A stretch of 64,000 nucleotides of DNA from Coriobacteriaceae bacterium (GCA_902364645.1 CABJEP010000001.1:302375-366374), one strand, 5' to 3'. Positions 54,545 through 63,481 are shown, numbered from the stretch's first letter. Program-made: numbers and translations. Notes: generated by a model from the sequence alone, not told the origin.

Positions 54545-55354
54545 ATGATCGGAACCCGCACCTCATCGTCCTACACCCCGCATGTCAACGTCGACCCCGC
54601 CGACCGCCCACTCATCCTCGTCGCACCGCGTTGGGAAGAGGCAAAGCCGTTTTTGAGCGAGACGCTCTCCCCCAACGAGGAAATCGCCAGTGTCTTTGTC
54701 GATGCCATTCTTGCCGCCGGCGGCCTGCCGCTGCAGATGTCCATCACCGAGGACATTGAGGTTATCCGTCATTACGTCGACATCGCCGACGGCATCGCCA
54801 TTCCCGGCGGCCCGGACGTCAACCCCAAGCGCTGGGGCGACGAGCGCCCCTACGACCCCACACTGTGCTGCGAGATTCGCGACCGTTTTGAGTTTAAGCT
54901 GGTTAACGAGGTGCTCTGCGCCAAAAAGCCACTCTTTACCACCTGCCGCGGCACGCAGCTGCTCAACGTCGCCACCGGCGGCACCCTGTGCATGGACGTG
55001 CCGAGCCTAGGTGCGCGCGAGGGTCGCACGCAGTGGCGCCATACCCACGTGCTCAACGACCCTGTGCATCCTGTCGAGGTCGTGCCGGGCTCGCTGCTGG
55101 AGCGCGCGGTTGGCGGGCACAGGTTGATCCAGACCAACTCGGCACATCACTGCTGCGTCGACCGCCTGGGCAAGAGCACGCGCTTGGTCGCCAAGGCAAC
55201 CGACGGCGTGCCCGAGTGCATCGAGGTCGAGGGCCAGCCGTTCTGCCTGGGCGTGCAATGGCACCCCGAGTACACCTGGCAAACGCTCGAGACCGACTTT
55301 AACCTGTGGAAGTCGTTTGTCGAGGCAGCGGCTAAGGTAAAGCAGGCTCGTTAG
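54545..55354 (+). CDS. Class I glutamine amidotransferase-like hydrolase (C26, PuuD-like)
   Basis: A 269-residue cytoplasmic hydrolase of the gamma-glutamyl-GABA hydrolase/peptidase C26 group. IPGGPDVNP, the nucleophile in TTCRGTQLLN (Cys134) and the QWHPEY motif (His240, Glu242) form the triad. It follows the glutamate-type importer by 88 bases on the same strand, so it may release glutamate from imported gamma-glutamyl compounds; this is inference. The start at 54545 lacks a clear ribosome site, so the N terminus is uncertain. Confidence 0.86.
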   Translation: MIGTRTSSSYTPHVNVDPADRPLILVAPRWEEAKPFLSETLSPNEEIASVFVDAILAAGGLPLQMSITEDIEVIRHYVDIADGIAIPGGPDVNPKRWGDERPYDPTLCCEIRDRFEFKLVNEVLCAKKPLFTTCRGTQLLNVATGGTLCMDVPSLGAREGRTQWRHTHVLNDPVHPVEVVPGSLLERAVGGHRLIQTNSAHHCCVDRLGKSTRLVAKATDGVPECIEVEGQPFCLGVQWHPEYTWQTLETDFNLWKSFVEAAAKVKQAR

Positions 55355-55383
55355 CTCGCGAACCACATAGGCTAAAGCTACCC

Positions 55384-55430
55384 ATACAGGGGGGGACACC
55401 AACTACGGTGCCCGCCCCCTGTATTTGATA
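55384..55430 (+). terminator. Terminator after the amidotransferase-like gene
   Basis: ATACAGGGGG / CCCCCTGTAT arms of about 10 pairs with an inner small stem, followed by TTGAT. 30 bases past the stop codon. Its T-run is short. Confidence 0.6.
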
Positions 55431-55459
55431 CGCTCGGTATGATCATCCCTCACAAACAA

Positions 55460-56278
55460 TCAAAGAAATCTCGACCGCAATCGGTCGACGGTAAAGCAGA
55501 TGGCAAAAACGCTTGCTACGTTTATTAGGCAGTCAATCAAAATCGAAACGCATTGACCGCCCCCCAACGGGGTCACGCCGCAAATCCACATGAGCATCGA
55601 GGACGGAAACGGAAGCATGGAATTGGCTCCGACCTGTATGTAGATCGTTACGACGTTGACAAGCAACAGCATGCCAATAGAACCGAAGCCGGATCCAAAA
55701 TAGGAAACAACGATCACGCAAGAGACCACGTATGCAAGGCAGACCGCACTCGCCAGAAGAAGTCGATCGCAAAACATATTCAGGTTGAAATACTGTTGAG
55801 CATCCAAAACGATTGCGCAGTTAAGACAGTACAAAACGACACTTGACAGGATAAACGCGCCCAATAGGGCGAAAGAAGACAGCATCGCTCGCGCAACGGT
55901 AACGCACGCCCGCTTCCCTCCCCGAGCCTCCGACAGCCCCCACGGTTCCTCGACAAAGCCCGAACTGACAAAGCGCGGCACAATACAAGCCGCGATGAAC
56001 GGAAAGAACAATGCATGAGCCAACGGGGCTACGTTGAACAGCAGACCGCGAAAAACCTCTGCATTACCAAATAGAAGGACATCCTCCGCCGATAGCCGAA
56101 GCGTCGGGTCTGGGAAGAAGCCCAAGAAACTGTTCTCACGGAGGCTGCAGAACCACATCGGGAAAGAATTAAGCTGCAATACCACCATGCACGCATAAAT
56201 TACCGGGATTAAGGCGTACGTCCATTTACTCACGTGCTTCAATTCTGAATGGAGGAATCTTTTAATCTGACGAGCCAT
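55460..56278 (-). CDS. ABC-2 type exporter permease (LanE/G-like), second
   Basis: A 272-residue membrane protein with six helices, typical of ABC-2 permeases of lantibiotic-immunity or BcrB type. No catalytic motif is expected. Start at 56278 is inside the last codons of the preceding permease (17-base overlap), with GGGGGTG upstream. The DNA of this and the next genes is clearly lower in GC than the surroundings, hinting at acquisition from another lineage. Confidence 0.75.
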   Translation of the reverse strand: MARQIKRFLHSELKHVSKWTYALIPVIYACMVVLQLNSFPMWFCSLRENSFLGFFPDPTLRLSAEDVLLFGNAEVFRGLLFNVAPLAHALFFPFIAACIVPRFVSSGFVEEPWGLSEARGGKRACVTVARAMLSSFALLGAFILSSVVLYCLNCAIVLDAQQYFNLNMFCDRLLLASAVCLAYVVSCVIVVSYFGSGFGSIGMLLLVNVVTIYIQVGANSMLPFPSSMLMWICGVTPLGGGQCVSILIDCLINVASVFAICFTVDRLRSRFL

Positions 56279-57086
56279 TGAGCACACCCCCAGCACGAAA
56301 GCTCACGAGAGCGTAAATCAATACCGATAAACAGCTGGCTGCCACGCCATAGCCCAGAAGCGCCAGTTGCCCCATATCGCTATACCCAAGGGCGCATCCG
56401 ACTCCAAGGTACGGCCCAGGAAGGAAGAAGATCCATCGCAAGGATGGTATAGGTGCCTGAAGGAAGGCTCCGTAGAGCGTCAAGCTCATGACAAATCCGA
56501 TTATTATTGCAGCCCCGCTCAATACAGCGCTGCCTGTAATCCGATAGATGGTCACCGTCTCCAGCGCAACCGATATCACCAATACGGTGTTGACTATCAT
56601 TGCAGGCAAAAATGCAGCCAGCATGCCATGCGCGTAGCTATGCCCTCCACGTATTATGGCTATTGCAAACAGAAGAAAGCAAAGCGCACTATATGCTGCG
56701 CCAATTATTAAAGCAGACGAAAGCGCATGAGCTAGAACCCCATAAAAGCGGGTAAGACCTCTTGCTGAAGAAATTCGGTATCCCTCTTCATAGCCGTGCT
56801 CCTGTAAAATCGCCAGGCAAACGATGAGTGGAACGAACAGAGAGGTGCCGGCAAAAGCACTGCGCACAAGGGACTCATCGGGTGCAGAAGGATCGATTAC
56901 ATTCCAGAAGAAACCAATATCCTCCCCAAAAACGCTATTGCCAAAGGCGAGCAACGTTGTTCCGTTTTTTAGAAAGACACCGAAGAGAAGGCCGAACGCC
57001 AGCATAAGCGCAAGACCAAGCTTCGCCGGAAACATCCTGTACAAACGCATCATATCTGCCTTTATGGGATGGATCGCCCGCTTCAT
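56262..57086 (-). CDS. ABC-2 type exporter permease (LanE/G-like), first
   Basis: A 274-residue membrane protein with six helices. EEGYRISSARGLTRFYGVLAHAL in the loop after helix 2 is a typical coupling region of such permeases. Start ATG at 57086 overlaps the ATPase stop (ATGA), so the three genes are translationally coupled. It is related in layout, not obviously in sequence, to the second permease. Confidence 0.76.
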   Translation of the reverse strand: MKRAIHPIKADMMRLYRMFPAKLGLALMLAFGLLFGVFLKNGTTLLAFGNSVFGEDIGFFWNVIDPSAPDESLVRSAFAGTSLFVPLIVCLAILQEHGYEEGYRISSARGLTRFYGVLAHALSSALIIGAAYSALCFLLFAIAIIRGGHSYAHGMLAAFLPAMIVNTVLVISVALETVTIYRITGSAVLSGAAIIIGFVMSLTLYGAFLQAPIPSLRWIFFLPGPYLGVGCALGYSDMGQLALLGYGVAASCLSVLIYALVSFRAGGVLNGSSD

Positions 57087-57844
57087 AGCGAGACCGCCTT
57101 CATCAAGCGCCTGTAATACTCTTTTAAGGACGACGCCTCATCCCTTATGATGTCCATCGGTTCCTTTTTCAGCAGTTCGCCGTCATGAAGAAACAGGCAG
57201 CATGTTGCAACCGATGCCAGCTCATCCAAGTCGTGGCTAGAAATAAGCATGGTTTTGCCCTGTTCTTGATTCAATCGACCGATAAGGGCCCATATACTCT
57301 CGATGCCCAACGGATCCAATCCATTTGCCGGCTCATCGAAAATTAGTACGTCGGTATCGCCCAACAAAGCCGTAGCTATATCCAGCCGCCGTTTCATTCC
57401 CAGAGAAAAACTGCCCACGCTCTTTTTCTCTTCGACGTCCAGCCCGACTAGGCTCAAAACGCGAGGAATCTCACAATTCGCATCAAGCCCCCATTCCGAA
57501 CATCGGATTTGGAGATTCTCAACCGCACTGAGGGATTGGTATGCTCCGCTGGAATCTGGCACATAGCCGACACGCGTCCGCATCAGGCCAAGCTCTCTTT
57601 TTGATTTGCCTCCAAAGAGCTCCACGCTCCCCGACGATGGCTCGCAGAGGCCCAAGACGATTTTAATAAGCGTGCTTTTGCCCGCACCGTTTGCACCGAC
57701 AAGGGCACAGAGCTCAGACTGATGCACCTCGAAAGAAACGTCATGCAAAACGCGCCGTTTCCCGTAGCGCTTTGATACTTTTGATAGCTTTATCGCTGAT
57801 GCGTTCATTGGCCTCCCGTTCTGCTTGATAGCAAAACCGCTCAT
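57083..57844 (-). CDS. ABC exporter ATPase (BcrA/LanF-like)
   Basis: A 253-residue ATPase. GANGAGKST (Walker A), FSLGMKRRLDIA (signature; SLGMK is typical of the BcrA/LanF group), VLIFDEPANGLDP (Walker B) and SSHDLDEL (switch) are intact. Two starts are possible: 57844, with AAGGA five bases upstream, or 57808 (MNASAIKL), whose GGGAGG is only three bases away; the first is preferred. With the two permeases it forms a complete exporter, perhaps for antimicrobial peptide defence. Confidence 0.9.
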   Translation of the reverse strand: MSGFAIKQNGRPMNASAIKLSKVSKRYGKRRVLHDVSFEVHQSELCALVGANGAGKSTLIKIVLGLCEPSSGSVELFGGKSKRELGLMRTRVGYVPDSSGAYQSLSAVENLQIRCSEWGLDANCEIPRVLSLVGLDVEEKKSVGSFSLGMKRRLDIATALLGDTDVLIFDEPANGLDPLGIESIWALIGRLNQEQGKTMLISSHDLDELASVATCCLFLHDGELLKKEPMDIIRDEASSLKEYYRRLMKAVSL

Positions 57845-57879
57845 ATCGTTCCTTCTTTCCTTTATCGTTTTCCATGGTT

Positions 57880-57911
57880 GTTATTGTTTTTCGATAACTC
57901 ATATTTGTCAA
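57880..57911 (-). promoter_or_regulatory. Promoter and shared operator motif of the ABC exporter operon
   Basis: On the minus strand TTGACA (57906-57911) is 17 bases from AACAAT (57883-57888). Over the -10 lies TTATCGAAAAACAATA, part of GTTAT-N9-ATAAC. A 16-base match (14 identical) to this motif is found upstream of the DUF2975 gene at 58926-58941, at nearly the same distance from the start codon. Confidence 0.6.
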
Positions 57912-57923
57912 GATAATCTAAAA

Positions 57924-57954
57924 GAAGGGACCCGTGTTAGACACAGGTCCCTTC
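57924..57954 (-). terminator. Terminator of the DUF2975-XRE operon
   Basis: Perfect 9-bp stem GAAGGGACC / GGTCCCTTC with a 13-base loop, followed on the minus strand by TTTTAG. About 35 bases past the XRE gene. Confidence 0.85.
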
Positions 57955-57988
57955 ACGCTGATACTTCGTTTTAGTTGTTTGCCTTAAG

Positions 57989-58318
57989 CTACTCGTCACT
58001 CAAATCGACAGCGAAGACTGATGTCGGAAGCGATACCTCATTGCCTCCGCCGTCCCGCATCTGTCTCACGACATTTTTTGCGCGCTCGACAATAAGCTCC
58101 TCAAGCTCTTTCTCGCTCACGCGCTGAATAATATCTCCCGGTTGACAATCAAGCTCATCACAGATATCGAGAAGCGTCTTTAGGCGAATAGCTTTTATCT
58201 TTCCGTTTCTAAGCTTTGAAATATTAGCCGGAGTATGCCCCGTCGCCCGAATCAGATCAGCGCTGGTCTTTCCGGTCTTAAGCAGCTGCGTCTCAAGCTC
58301 GATGATGAGATAGCTCAT
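57989..58318 (-). CDS. XRE/Cro-type helix-turn-helix regulator
   Basis: A 109-residue DNA-binding protein. LLKTGKTSADLIRATGHTPANISKLRNGKIKAIRLKTLLDICDELDCQPGDII (broken here) is a YozG-like small HTH domain at residues 12-65, followed by a short helical tail. It starts 8 bases after the DUF2975 gene with a strong AGGAGG site. Small HTH plus DUF2975 protein is a recurrent pair. It is the best candidate to bind the shared motif in the two nearby promoters. Confidence 0.88.
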   Translation of the reverse strand: MSYLIIELETQLLKTGKTSADLIRATGHTPANISKLRNGKIKAIRLKTLLDICDELDCQPGDIIQRVSEKELEELIVERAKNVVRQMRDGGGNEVSLPTSVFAVDLSDE

Positions 58319-58326
58319 GTTTCCTC

Positions 58327-58887
58327 CTACACAAGCTCGTCAGACTGCTCTTGGAGCAGCGAGGCATAACTCCAGATCGCCGAGATAAACAAACAGACAA
58401 CTGCGCCGATAAACGACCCCGCATCAAAGGTAGCGCCTTGGCAAATCTCAATAACGAAGGAATGAGGCACGATGTAAAGCTCCAGTCCGCCAATGGTGAG
58501 ATTGACCGATCCATAGGCACCAACAAGCGAAACCGCGGCGTTAACAGCAAAGGCAAGCGCGAGAACACGGATAAGCCGCACATGCGTCTTGGTAAAGGGC
58601 GAGACGCCCCGAGAGATGTTATGGCTGATTCCGCACAAAACGACAAGCGAAACACCCACGACGAGTGCCAGGCACAGCCCGCTTGGGATAACGATGCTCC
58701 CGCCATCGAGAAGCGTCACGACACCGAAAGAATCGACAGAAACAACGTTTGCAACCGCATACCAGATCACGTAAACAACCAACGCGGCAAAAGCGACGAG
58801 CATTCCCGCAAAAACGACCGCCATGCAAAAGCCAAGCTTCCTTACAGTCTCGCCCGCCTTGGCCATACGCTGAACGCTGTTGGACAT
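58327..58887 (-). CDS. DUF2975 membrane protein
   Basis: A 186-residue protein with four helices (about residues 18-40, 65-85, 105-130, 155-178). FTKTHVRLIRVLALAFA in the middle loop is the DUF2975 signature. The in-frame region up to 58989 is rejected because the ATG at 58887 has GAGGGTG upstream. It is cotranscribed with the XRE regulator; probably a membrane partner that modulates it, by analogy with similar pairs. Confidence 0.8.
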   Translation of the reverse strand: MSNSVQRMAKAGETVRKLGFCMAVVFAGMLVAFAALVVYVIWYAVANVVSVDSFGVVTLLDGGSIVIPSGLCLALVVGVSLVVLCGISHNISRGVSPFTKTHVRLIRVLALAFAVNAAVSLVGAYGSVNLTIGGLELYIVPHSFVIEICQGATFDAGSFIGAVVCLFISAIWSYASLLQEQSDELV

Positions 58888-58925
58888 ACACTCACCCTCA
58901 TCGAATCTATCGTTATCCGAATAGT

Positions 58926-58941
58926 TTATCGAACAACGATA
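58926..58941. promoter_or_regulatory. Shared operator motif upstream of the DUF2975-XRE operon
   Basis: TTATCGAACAACGATA, 39 bases upstream of the DUF2975 start, matches 14 of 16 bases of the motif in the ABC exporter promoter (57882-57897, opposite orientation). Half-sites TATCGTT/AACGATA also occur nearby (58908-58914). Confidence 0.55.
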
Positions 58942-59029
58942 TGGATTGCATGCGGAAAGCCCCGCCAGTGCGCATAGGCCATTCACCAATCAGAAGGGGT
59001 GAGAGTGGATTTTTGGACACGTATCGAAC

Positions 59030-59093
59030 GAGAGTGGATAATCTCCCACTTTGAGGTCGCCACCGGGCCTAAAACGGGAGATTATCCACTCTC
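59030..59093. repeat. Inverted repeat downstream of the Hpt gene
   Basis: Perfect 18-base arms GAGAGTGGATAATCTCCC (59030-59047) and its complement (59076-59093), 28 bases apart. A third partial copy GAGAGTGGAT lies at 59001-59010. It begins 25 bases past the Hpt stop; without a T-run its role as terminator is doubtful. Confidence 0.75.
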
Positions 59094-59117
59094 ATAGCCA
59101 TCAAAGCTCGCGAGCTC

Positions 59118-59474
59118 TTACTCGGCCACCTCGCGCAGGGCCGACATCGTAGCCGCATATTGCTGCTGCAACGCATGCATTCCCGCGCGAGCGCCGTCAA
59201 CGGCATCGGCGCCGCGCAGCGCCTCGGTCACCACGACCGCCGGCTCGTACAGATTATCGAATCCCAGGTTCTGGCTCACGCCCTTGAGCGTGTGAGCTGC
59301 CATAAACGCTTCCTTGGCGTCTCCTGCCGCCATGGCGGCCTCCAGCTTGTCCATGCTCTCGTCATCCAAAAACTTGAGGGCAAAGCGGGCAAGCATCTCC
59401 TCGCCCATCAGCCGAGTGCAAGCGTCATCATAATTGGCGCCGATCTTCTCATACGCTTCACGCATGGAAATCAT
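59118..59474 (-). CDS. Histidine phosphotransfer (Hpt) domain protein
   Basis: A 118-residue single-domain phosphotransfer protein. AAHTLKGVSQNLGF carries the phospho-accepting His61 in the four-helix bundle layout. Start at 59474 with AAAGGAG nine bases upstream. It lies 23 bases after the REC/HD-GYP gene and is surely cotranscribed, so the REC domain of that protein is the natural phosphate partner. No histidine kinase is nearby. Confidence 0.9.
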   Translation of the reverse strand: MISMREAYEKIGANYDDACTRLMGEEMLARFALKFLDDESMDKLEAAMAAGDAKEAFMAAHTLKGVSQNLGFDNLYEPAVVVTEALRGADAVDGARAGMHALQQQYAATMSALREVAE

Positions 59475-59497
59475 GGATTCAAACTCCTTTGGTCAAA

Positions 59498-61378
59498 CTA
59501 AATCGTAGGAAGCGCAACGACCTCGGCAGGGCGCGCCAATGTTTCGGCAATACGGTCTTGCACCTCGAGCAGACAGTCGAGCAGCAGCGGGTTAAAGGTG
59601 CCGCACTTACCGTCCAGGATCATCTGGATCGCCTCCTCGTGCGGGATGGCATCCTTGTACACGCGCACGCTCGTCAGCGCATCGTATACGTCGGCCACCG
59701 AAACCACCTGTGCGGCGATGGGGATATCGTCGCCCTTAAGGCCATCGGGATAACCCTTGCCGTCCCAGCGCTCGTGGTGCCAACGCGCAATCTGGTACGC
59801 ATATTCCATAAGCGCATTACCGGCGTGATGGCTACCCAGCTCAAGCAGCATGTCGGCGCCGATCGTGGTATGCGTCTTCATAATCTCGAACTCATCGGGC
59901 GTAAGGCGTCCGGGCTTGTTGAGGATCGCATCGTCAATCGACATCTTGCCGATATCGTGCAGCGCCGAAGCCAGGGCGATCGTGGAGCGTTCCTCATTGT
60001 CGAGGGAGATCGTGCCGCTACGCTGGACCAGATAGCCAAGCAGCAGCTCGGTCAGCTTTTCGATGTTCGTAACGTGCCTGCCGCTCTCGCCGTTGCGAAG
60101 CTCCATGACGCCGGCCATGATGTCGATGAGCATGCGACTGTTCTTGACGCGCTCGTTGTACTGTTGGGACAGCAGGTTCGTCAGGCGGCGCTGTTTGGCG
60201 TACAGGCGGATGGTGTTGCTTACGCGGCGGCGCACGACACGGGAGTCAAACGGGCGGTTGATATAGTCCGAGGCGCCCAGCTCGTACGCGCGCAGAACCG
60301 CATCATCGGAATCTTCGCTCGAAATCATGATGACAGGCAGATTATCGATACCCGATCGGCGCGACAGATCGGCCAGCACCTCAAAGCCGCTTATGCCCGG
60401 CATCACAATGTCCAACAGCACGAGCGACAACTCATCGCCATAGCGGTCGACCATGTCGAGCGCCGCACGACCGTTATCGGCCTCGAGGATGCAATGCTCG
60501 TCCTTGAGCATCTCGCTGAGAATGGCTCGGTTCATCTCGGAGTCATCGGCGATAAGCACCAAAGGCTTTTCGCTTTGGAAGGCCTCGATGGAATCGGCAT
60601 CGGTCACGACCGTACCGGCTTTTGCCTTAGCGCGGCTCAGTAACTGAGCAGCGCGGCCAACGCCCTCATCGACCGTCTCGCCATGAATGCGAACGCCACC
60701 AACACATGCCGTCAAGCTCACGTACTCATGGCCCGGAATAATCGTGGAATGAACGGCATCGGACACCTGATGCAGGCGACGGGTGAAGTCATCGGAGGGA
60801 ATATTGGGCATGACAACCACAAACTTGTCGCAGCCATAGCGCACAAGCTCGTCAGTCGAACGAATTCCGCTGCGTATGGCTGTCGCCACAGCACCGAGCG
60901 CAAGGTCGCCGGCATGACGGCCACACGTATCGTTGAAGGCCCTAAAATCATCAACGTCGATCATCGCAACGCCGGCATTCATGCGGGCGCTGCGAAGCTT
61001 TTCCTCGTAATATCGGCGATTGCGCACGCTCGTCAGCACGTCGGTGTAGACAAGGTCCTCTTCCGCGGCCTCTTGCTCATCAATCGGACGCACCATCAGC
61101 AAGACGTGAGGCTCGCCCTCGACCTTCAGAGGGCGTAGACGGGCGCGGTACTCAGTGCCATCATTGAGCAGTTGCTCCGACACCTCATCGGAGTCTGCCA
61201 AAGCCTCAAGACTCGACTGACGCAGACAAGGGCAGCGATCGCCGGCGAGCAAGCAGTTAGGCTCGCTCTTAATCTGATCGGCCGACAGCAAACGCACCAC
61301 GGGGTAGTTCTTCGCGACACGGGCGACCTCAGCGGCAGCCTCCTCGTCGGTTAGATTGACCTCGTGATTATTGAGCAT
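59498..61378 (-). CDS. Degenerate GGDEF - REC - HD-GYP signalling protein
   Basis: A 626-residue cytoplasmic protein with, in order, a short sensor-like region (1-105), a GGDEF-like domain (107-265), a receiver domain (272-390, acid pair Asp278-Asp279, phospho-Asp323, Lys-equivalent region INRPFD) and an HD-GYP domain (410-615; HD at 474-475, GYP at 542-544). The GGDEF motif reads YGCDKF (181-186), so diguanylate cyclase activity is probably lost. HD-GYP ligands are intact, predicting cyclic di-nucleotide hydrolysis under control of phosphorylation. Start at 61378 with AAAGGG upstream. Operon with the Hpt gene. Confidence 0.92.
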   Translation of the reverse strand: MLNNHEVNLTDEEAAAEVARVAKNYPVVRLLSADQIKSEPNCLLAGDRCPCLRQSSLEALADSDEVSEQLLNDGTEYRARLRPLKVEGEPHVLLMVRPIDEQEAAEEDLVYTDVLTSVRNRRYYEEKLRSARMNAGVAMIDVDDFRAFNDTCGRHAGDLALGAVATAIRSGIRSTDELVRYGCDKFVVVMPNIPSDDFTRRLHQVSDAVHSTIIPGHEYVSLTACVGGVRIHGETVDEGVGRAAQLLSRAKAKAGTVVTDADSIEAFQSEKPLVLIADDSEMNRAILSEMLKDEHCILEADNGRAALDMVDRYGDELSLVLLDIVMPGISGFEVLADLSRRSGIDNLPVIMISSEDSDDAVLRAYELGASDYINRPFDSRVVRRRVSNTIRLYAKQRRLTNLLSQQYNERVKNSRMLIDIMAGVMELRNGESGRHVTNIEKLTELLLGYLVQRSGTISLDNEERSTIALASALHDIGKMSIDDAILNKPGRLTPDEFEIMKTHTTIGADMLLELGSHHAGNALMEYAYQIARWHHERWDGKGYPDGLKGDDIPIAAQVVSVADVYDALTSVRVYKDAIPHEEAIQMILDGKCGTFNPLLLDCLLEVQDRIAETLARPAEVVALPTI

Positions 61379-61589
61379 ATGGGGCCCTTTCGATAGTTTC
61401 GCATGGTAGCGGTGGGTTCCAAATGCTACAAGGGTAACACCTTGTCGATGCAGGTAAGTACGTGAATGCTGTTACATTTTTATGAGTTGGCAGGCGGCGC
61501 GATTGAAGTCGCAGACGTGAGGTTTTGAGCACATTTGTTAACACGGCCGAAACGTTTGCGGGTGAAGCCTGCTTTGGCCATTGCGGGTG

Positions 61590-62387
61590 TTAGAGCCCCA
61601 GGATGCCACGGACAGCCCGGGCAGCCGCTGCCGGGCGATCGCGCAGACCGTTATGCGCGCCCGGGATCGTCACGAGAGGGCAATCGAGATATTCGGCAGC
61701 CGCTCGCGTGCCAGCCTCGCGGGGCGTGCCAATCGAGAGCTCGCCCAGGAGCACGGCGGCCACCGTTTTTGACGCGCGAACGCTATCCCAATCGGGAACG
61801 CAGGTCATAGTAATCCCGTATTCATTGGCCATGAAGCAACGACCATTGCGCAGGGCATGTTTGGCTTCCGCTTCGGTCGTTCCAGGAGCCTCGGGGTCCA
61901 AGTCGCCGAGGGCTCCCAAGAAAAGCCGGAGCGCCCTTGAAACCTTTCCAGCCGCAATCATATCGAGCAAAACCGGGGCTGCGCCCATGCCGACGCCTTC
62001 GGCCGACACAGCCGGCTCATGCAGAATCGCACGGGCGACGAGATGGGGTTCGGTACGAAGAAGCTCCAGCGCCACCAACGTACCGGCGCTGTGCGCAAGC
62101 ACATTTGTCGGAGCGCCAACGTGTTCGATCACGGCTTGCAGATCGGCGGCCTGAGCGGCAAGATCATAGCTGCCGTCTGCCGCATCGCTGCTGCCACCAC
62201 AGCCGCGGCGGTCGTAGGCAATTACGCGGTAGTTGCGACTGAGCTCACAAGCGATGCCGTCGAAAAATGTGCCGTCGACACAAGCGCCGTGCACGCACAC
62301 CAAGGCAGGAGCATCAGGCGACACATCCGGGTCGGCATATTCGCGACAGGCAATCGTGGTGCCCGCATTCTCGACCGTAAAATCCAT
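61590..62387 (-). CDS. Alpha/beta-fold hydrolase
   Basis: A 265-residue serine hydrolase. CVHGACVDG (oxyanion loop), nucleophile in AHSAGT (Ser100), and a C-terminal PGAHNG histidine form the expected triad; YDRRGCGGS is typical. Substrate not predictable. Start at 62387 with GGGGGC upstream. Divergent from the radical SAM gene. The 211 bases between it and the HD-GYP gene show nothing clear. Confidence 0.9.
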   Translation of the reverse strand: MDFTVENAGTTIACREYADPDVSPDAPALVCVHGACVDGTFFDGIACELSRNYRVIAYDRRGCGGSSDAADGSYDLAAQAADLQAVIEHVGAPTNVLAHSAGTLVALELLRTEPHLVARAILHEPAVSAEGVGMGAAPVLLDMIAAGKVSRALRLFLGALGDLDPEAPGTTEAEAKHALRNGRCFMANEYGITMTCVPDWDSVRASKTVAAVLLGELSIGTPREAGTRAAAEYLDCPLVTIPGAHNGLRDRPAAAARAVRGILGL

Positions 62388-62612
62388 GTTGTGCCCCCAT
62401 CATCAATGCTCATCCAGTTGCACGTCAGCACGGTTGGATGGACCCGCATTGCTTTACACCTTGTTAACAGATTAACTTTACCCGACCCGAGGCTTTTCAT
62501 GGCACGGCATCATGAGCGACGTGAAAAAACGAAACTTGTAAAGCAAGAGCCCACACCTTGCTTTGGAGCCGATGCTATGCTTAGGCACAATTGTCTTGAG
62601 GAGCATATGCCT

Positions 62613-63389
62613 ATGTCTACGTTTTTGAATGCCAGCCCCATCTTTGGGCCCGTTCGCAGCCGTCGCCTTGGTCTCTCGCTCGGCGTCAACATGATGCCGG
62701 CCAGCGGCAAAATCTGCACGTTCGACTGCATCTACTGCGAGAACGGCCTCAACGCCGAGCGCCCCTGCCATGAGCCGTATAACACGGCTGCCGTGGTACT
62801 CGAAGCGCTCGAGGCAAAGCTGCGCGAGATGGCAGCCGAGGGCGAGCTCCCCGATGTAATCACCTTCGCAGGCAACGGCGAGCCCACCGCCGCACCGGAG
62901 TTTCCACGGGCCATCGCCGGCGCCGTCGCACTGCGCGACGAGCTTGCCCCAAACTCCAAGATCGCCGTGCTCTCCAACGGCACACGCGCCGACCGCCCCG
63001 AGGTGCACGACGCGCTCATGATGGTCGACGACAACATTCTTAAGCTCGATACCGTCGACCCGGCGTTTATCCAGCTGCTCGACCAGCCTGTTGGCCCCTA
63101 CAACGTCGAACACCAGATCGAGACGTTCGCAAGCTTTGACGGTCACGTTATTATCCAGACGATCTTTTTGACCGGCGAGTATCAGGGCAAGCTCATCGAC
63201 AATACCGGCGAGGAGTATGTTGCCCCCTGGCTCGCGGCGCTTGAGCGCATTCGTCCGCAGGAGGCGACCATCTACACGGTCGCGCGCGAGACACCAGTCG
63301 CCGGCCTTGCCAAAGCAGCGCCCGAGGTGCTCGACGCCATTGCCGCGCGCGTGCGCGCCCTCGGTATTCCCTGCCAGGTGAGCTACTAG
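62613..63389 (+). CDS. Radical SAM protein (COG0731-like)
   Basis: A 258-residue radical SAM enzyme. CTFDCIYC (Cys35, Cys39, Cys42) binds the [4Fe-4S] cluster; FAGNGEPTAAPEF and VLSNGT are the conserved beta-strand motifs. It resembles the COG0731 group related to wyosine synthase, whose bacterial role is not settled. Two starts compete: 62607 (GAGGAG only three bases away) and 62613 (nine bases); the second matches where relatives begin. Divergent from the alpha/beta hydrolase. Confidence 0.88.
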   Translation: MSTFLNASPIFGPVRSRRLGLSLGVNMMPASGKICTFDCIYCENGLNAERPCHEPYNTAAVVLEALEAKLREMAAEGELPDVITFAGNGEPTAAPEFPRAIAGAVALRDELAPNSKIAVLSNGTRADRPEVHDALMMVDDNILKLDTVDPAFIQLLDQPVGPYNVEHQIETFASFDGHVIIQTIFLTGEYQGKLIDNTGEEYVAPWLAALERIRPQEATIYTVARETPVAGLAKAAPEVLDAIAARVRALGIPCQVSY

Positions 63390-63481
63390 CGCGGCCGCCC
63401 GCCAGCAGCTAAATTAGCCCCATCCCAAATGAGCTGGTCTGCGGGTGGGCTATACTAGCTGCGAATGAAAGGAAGTTAGCC

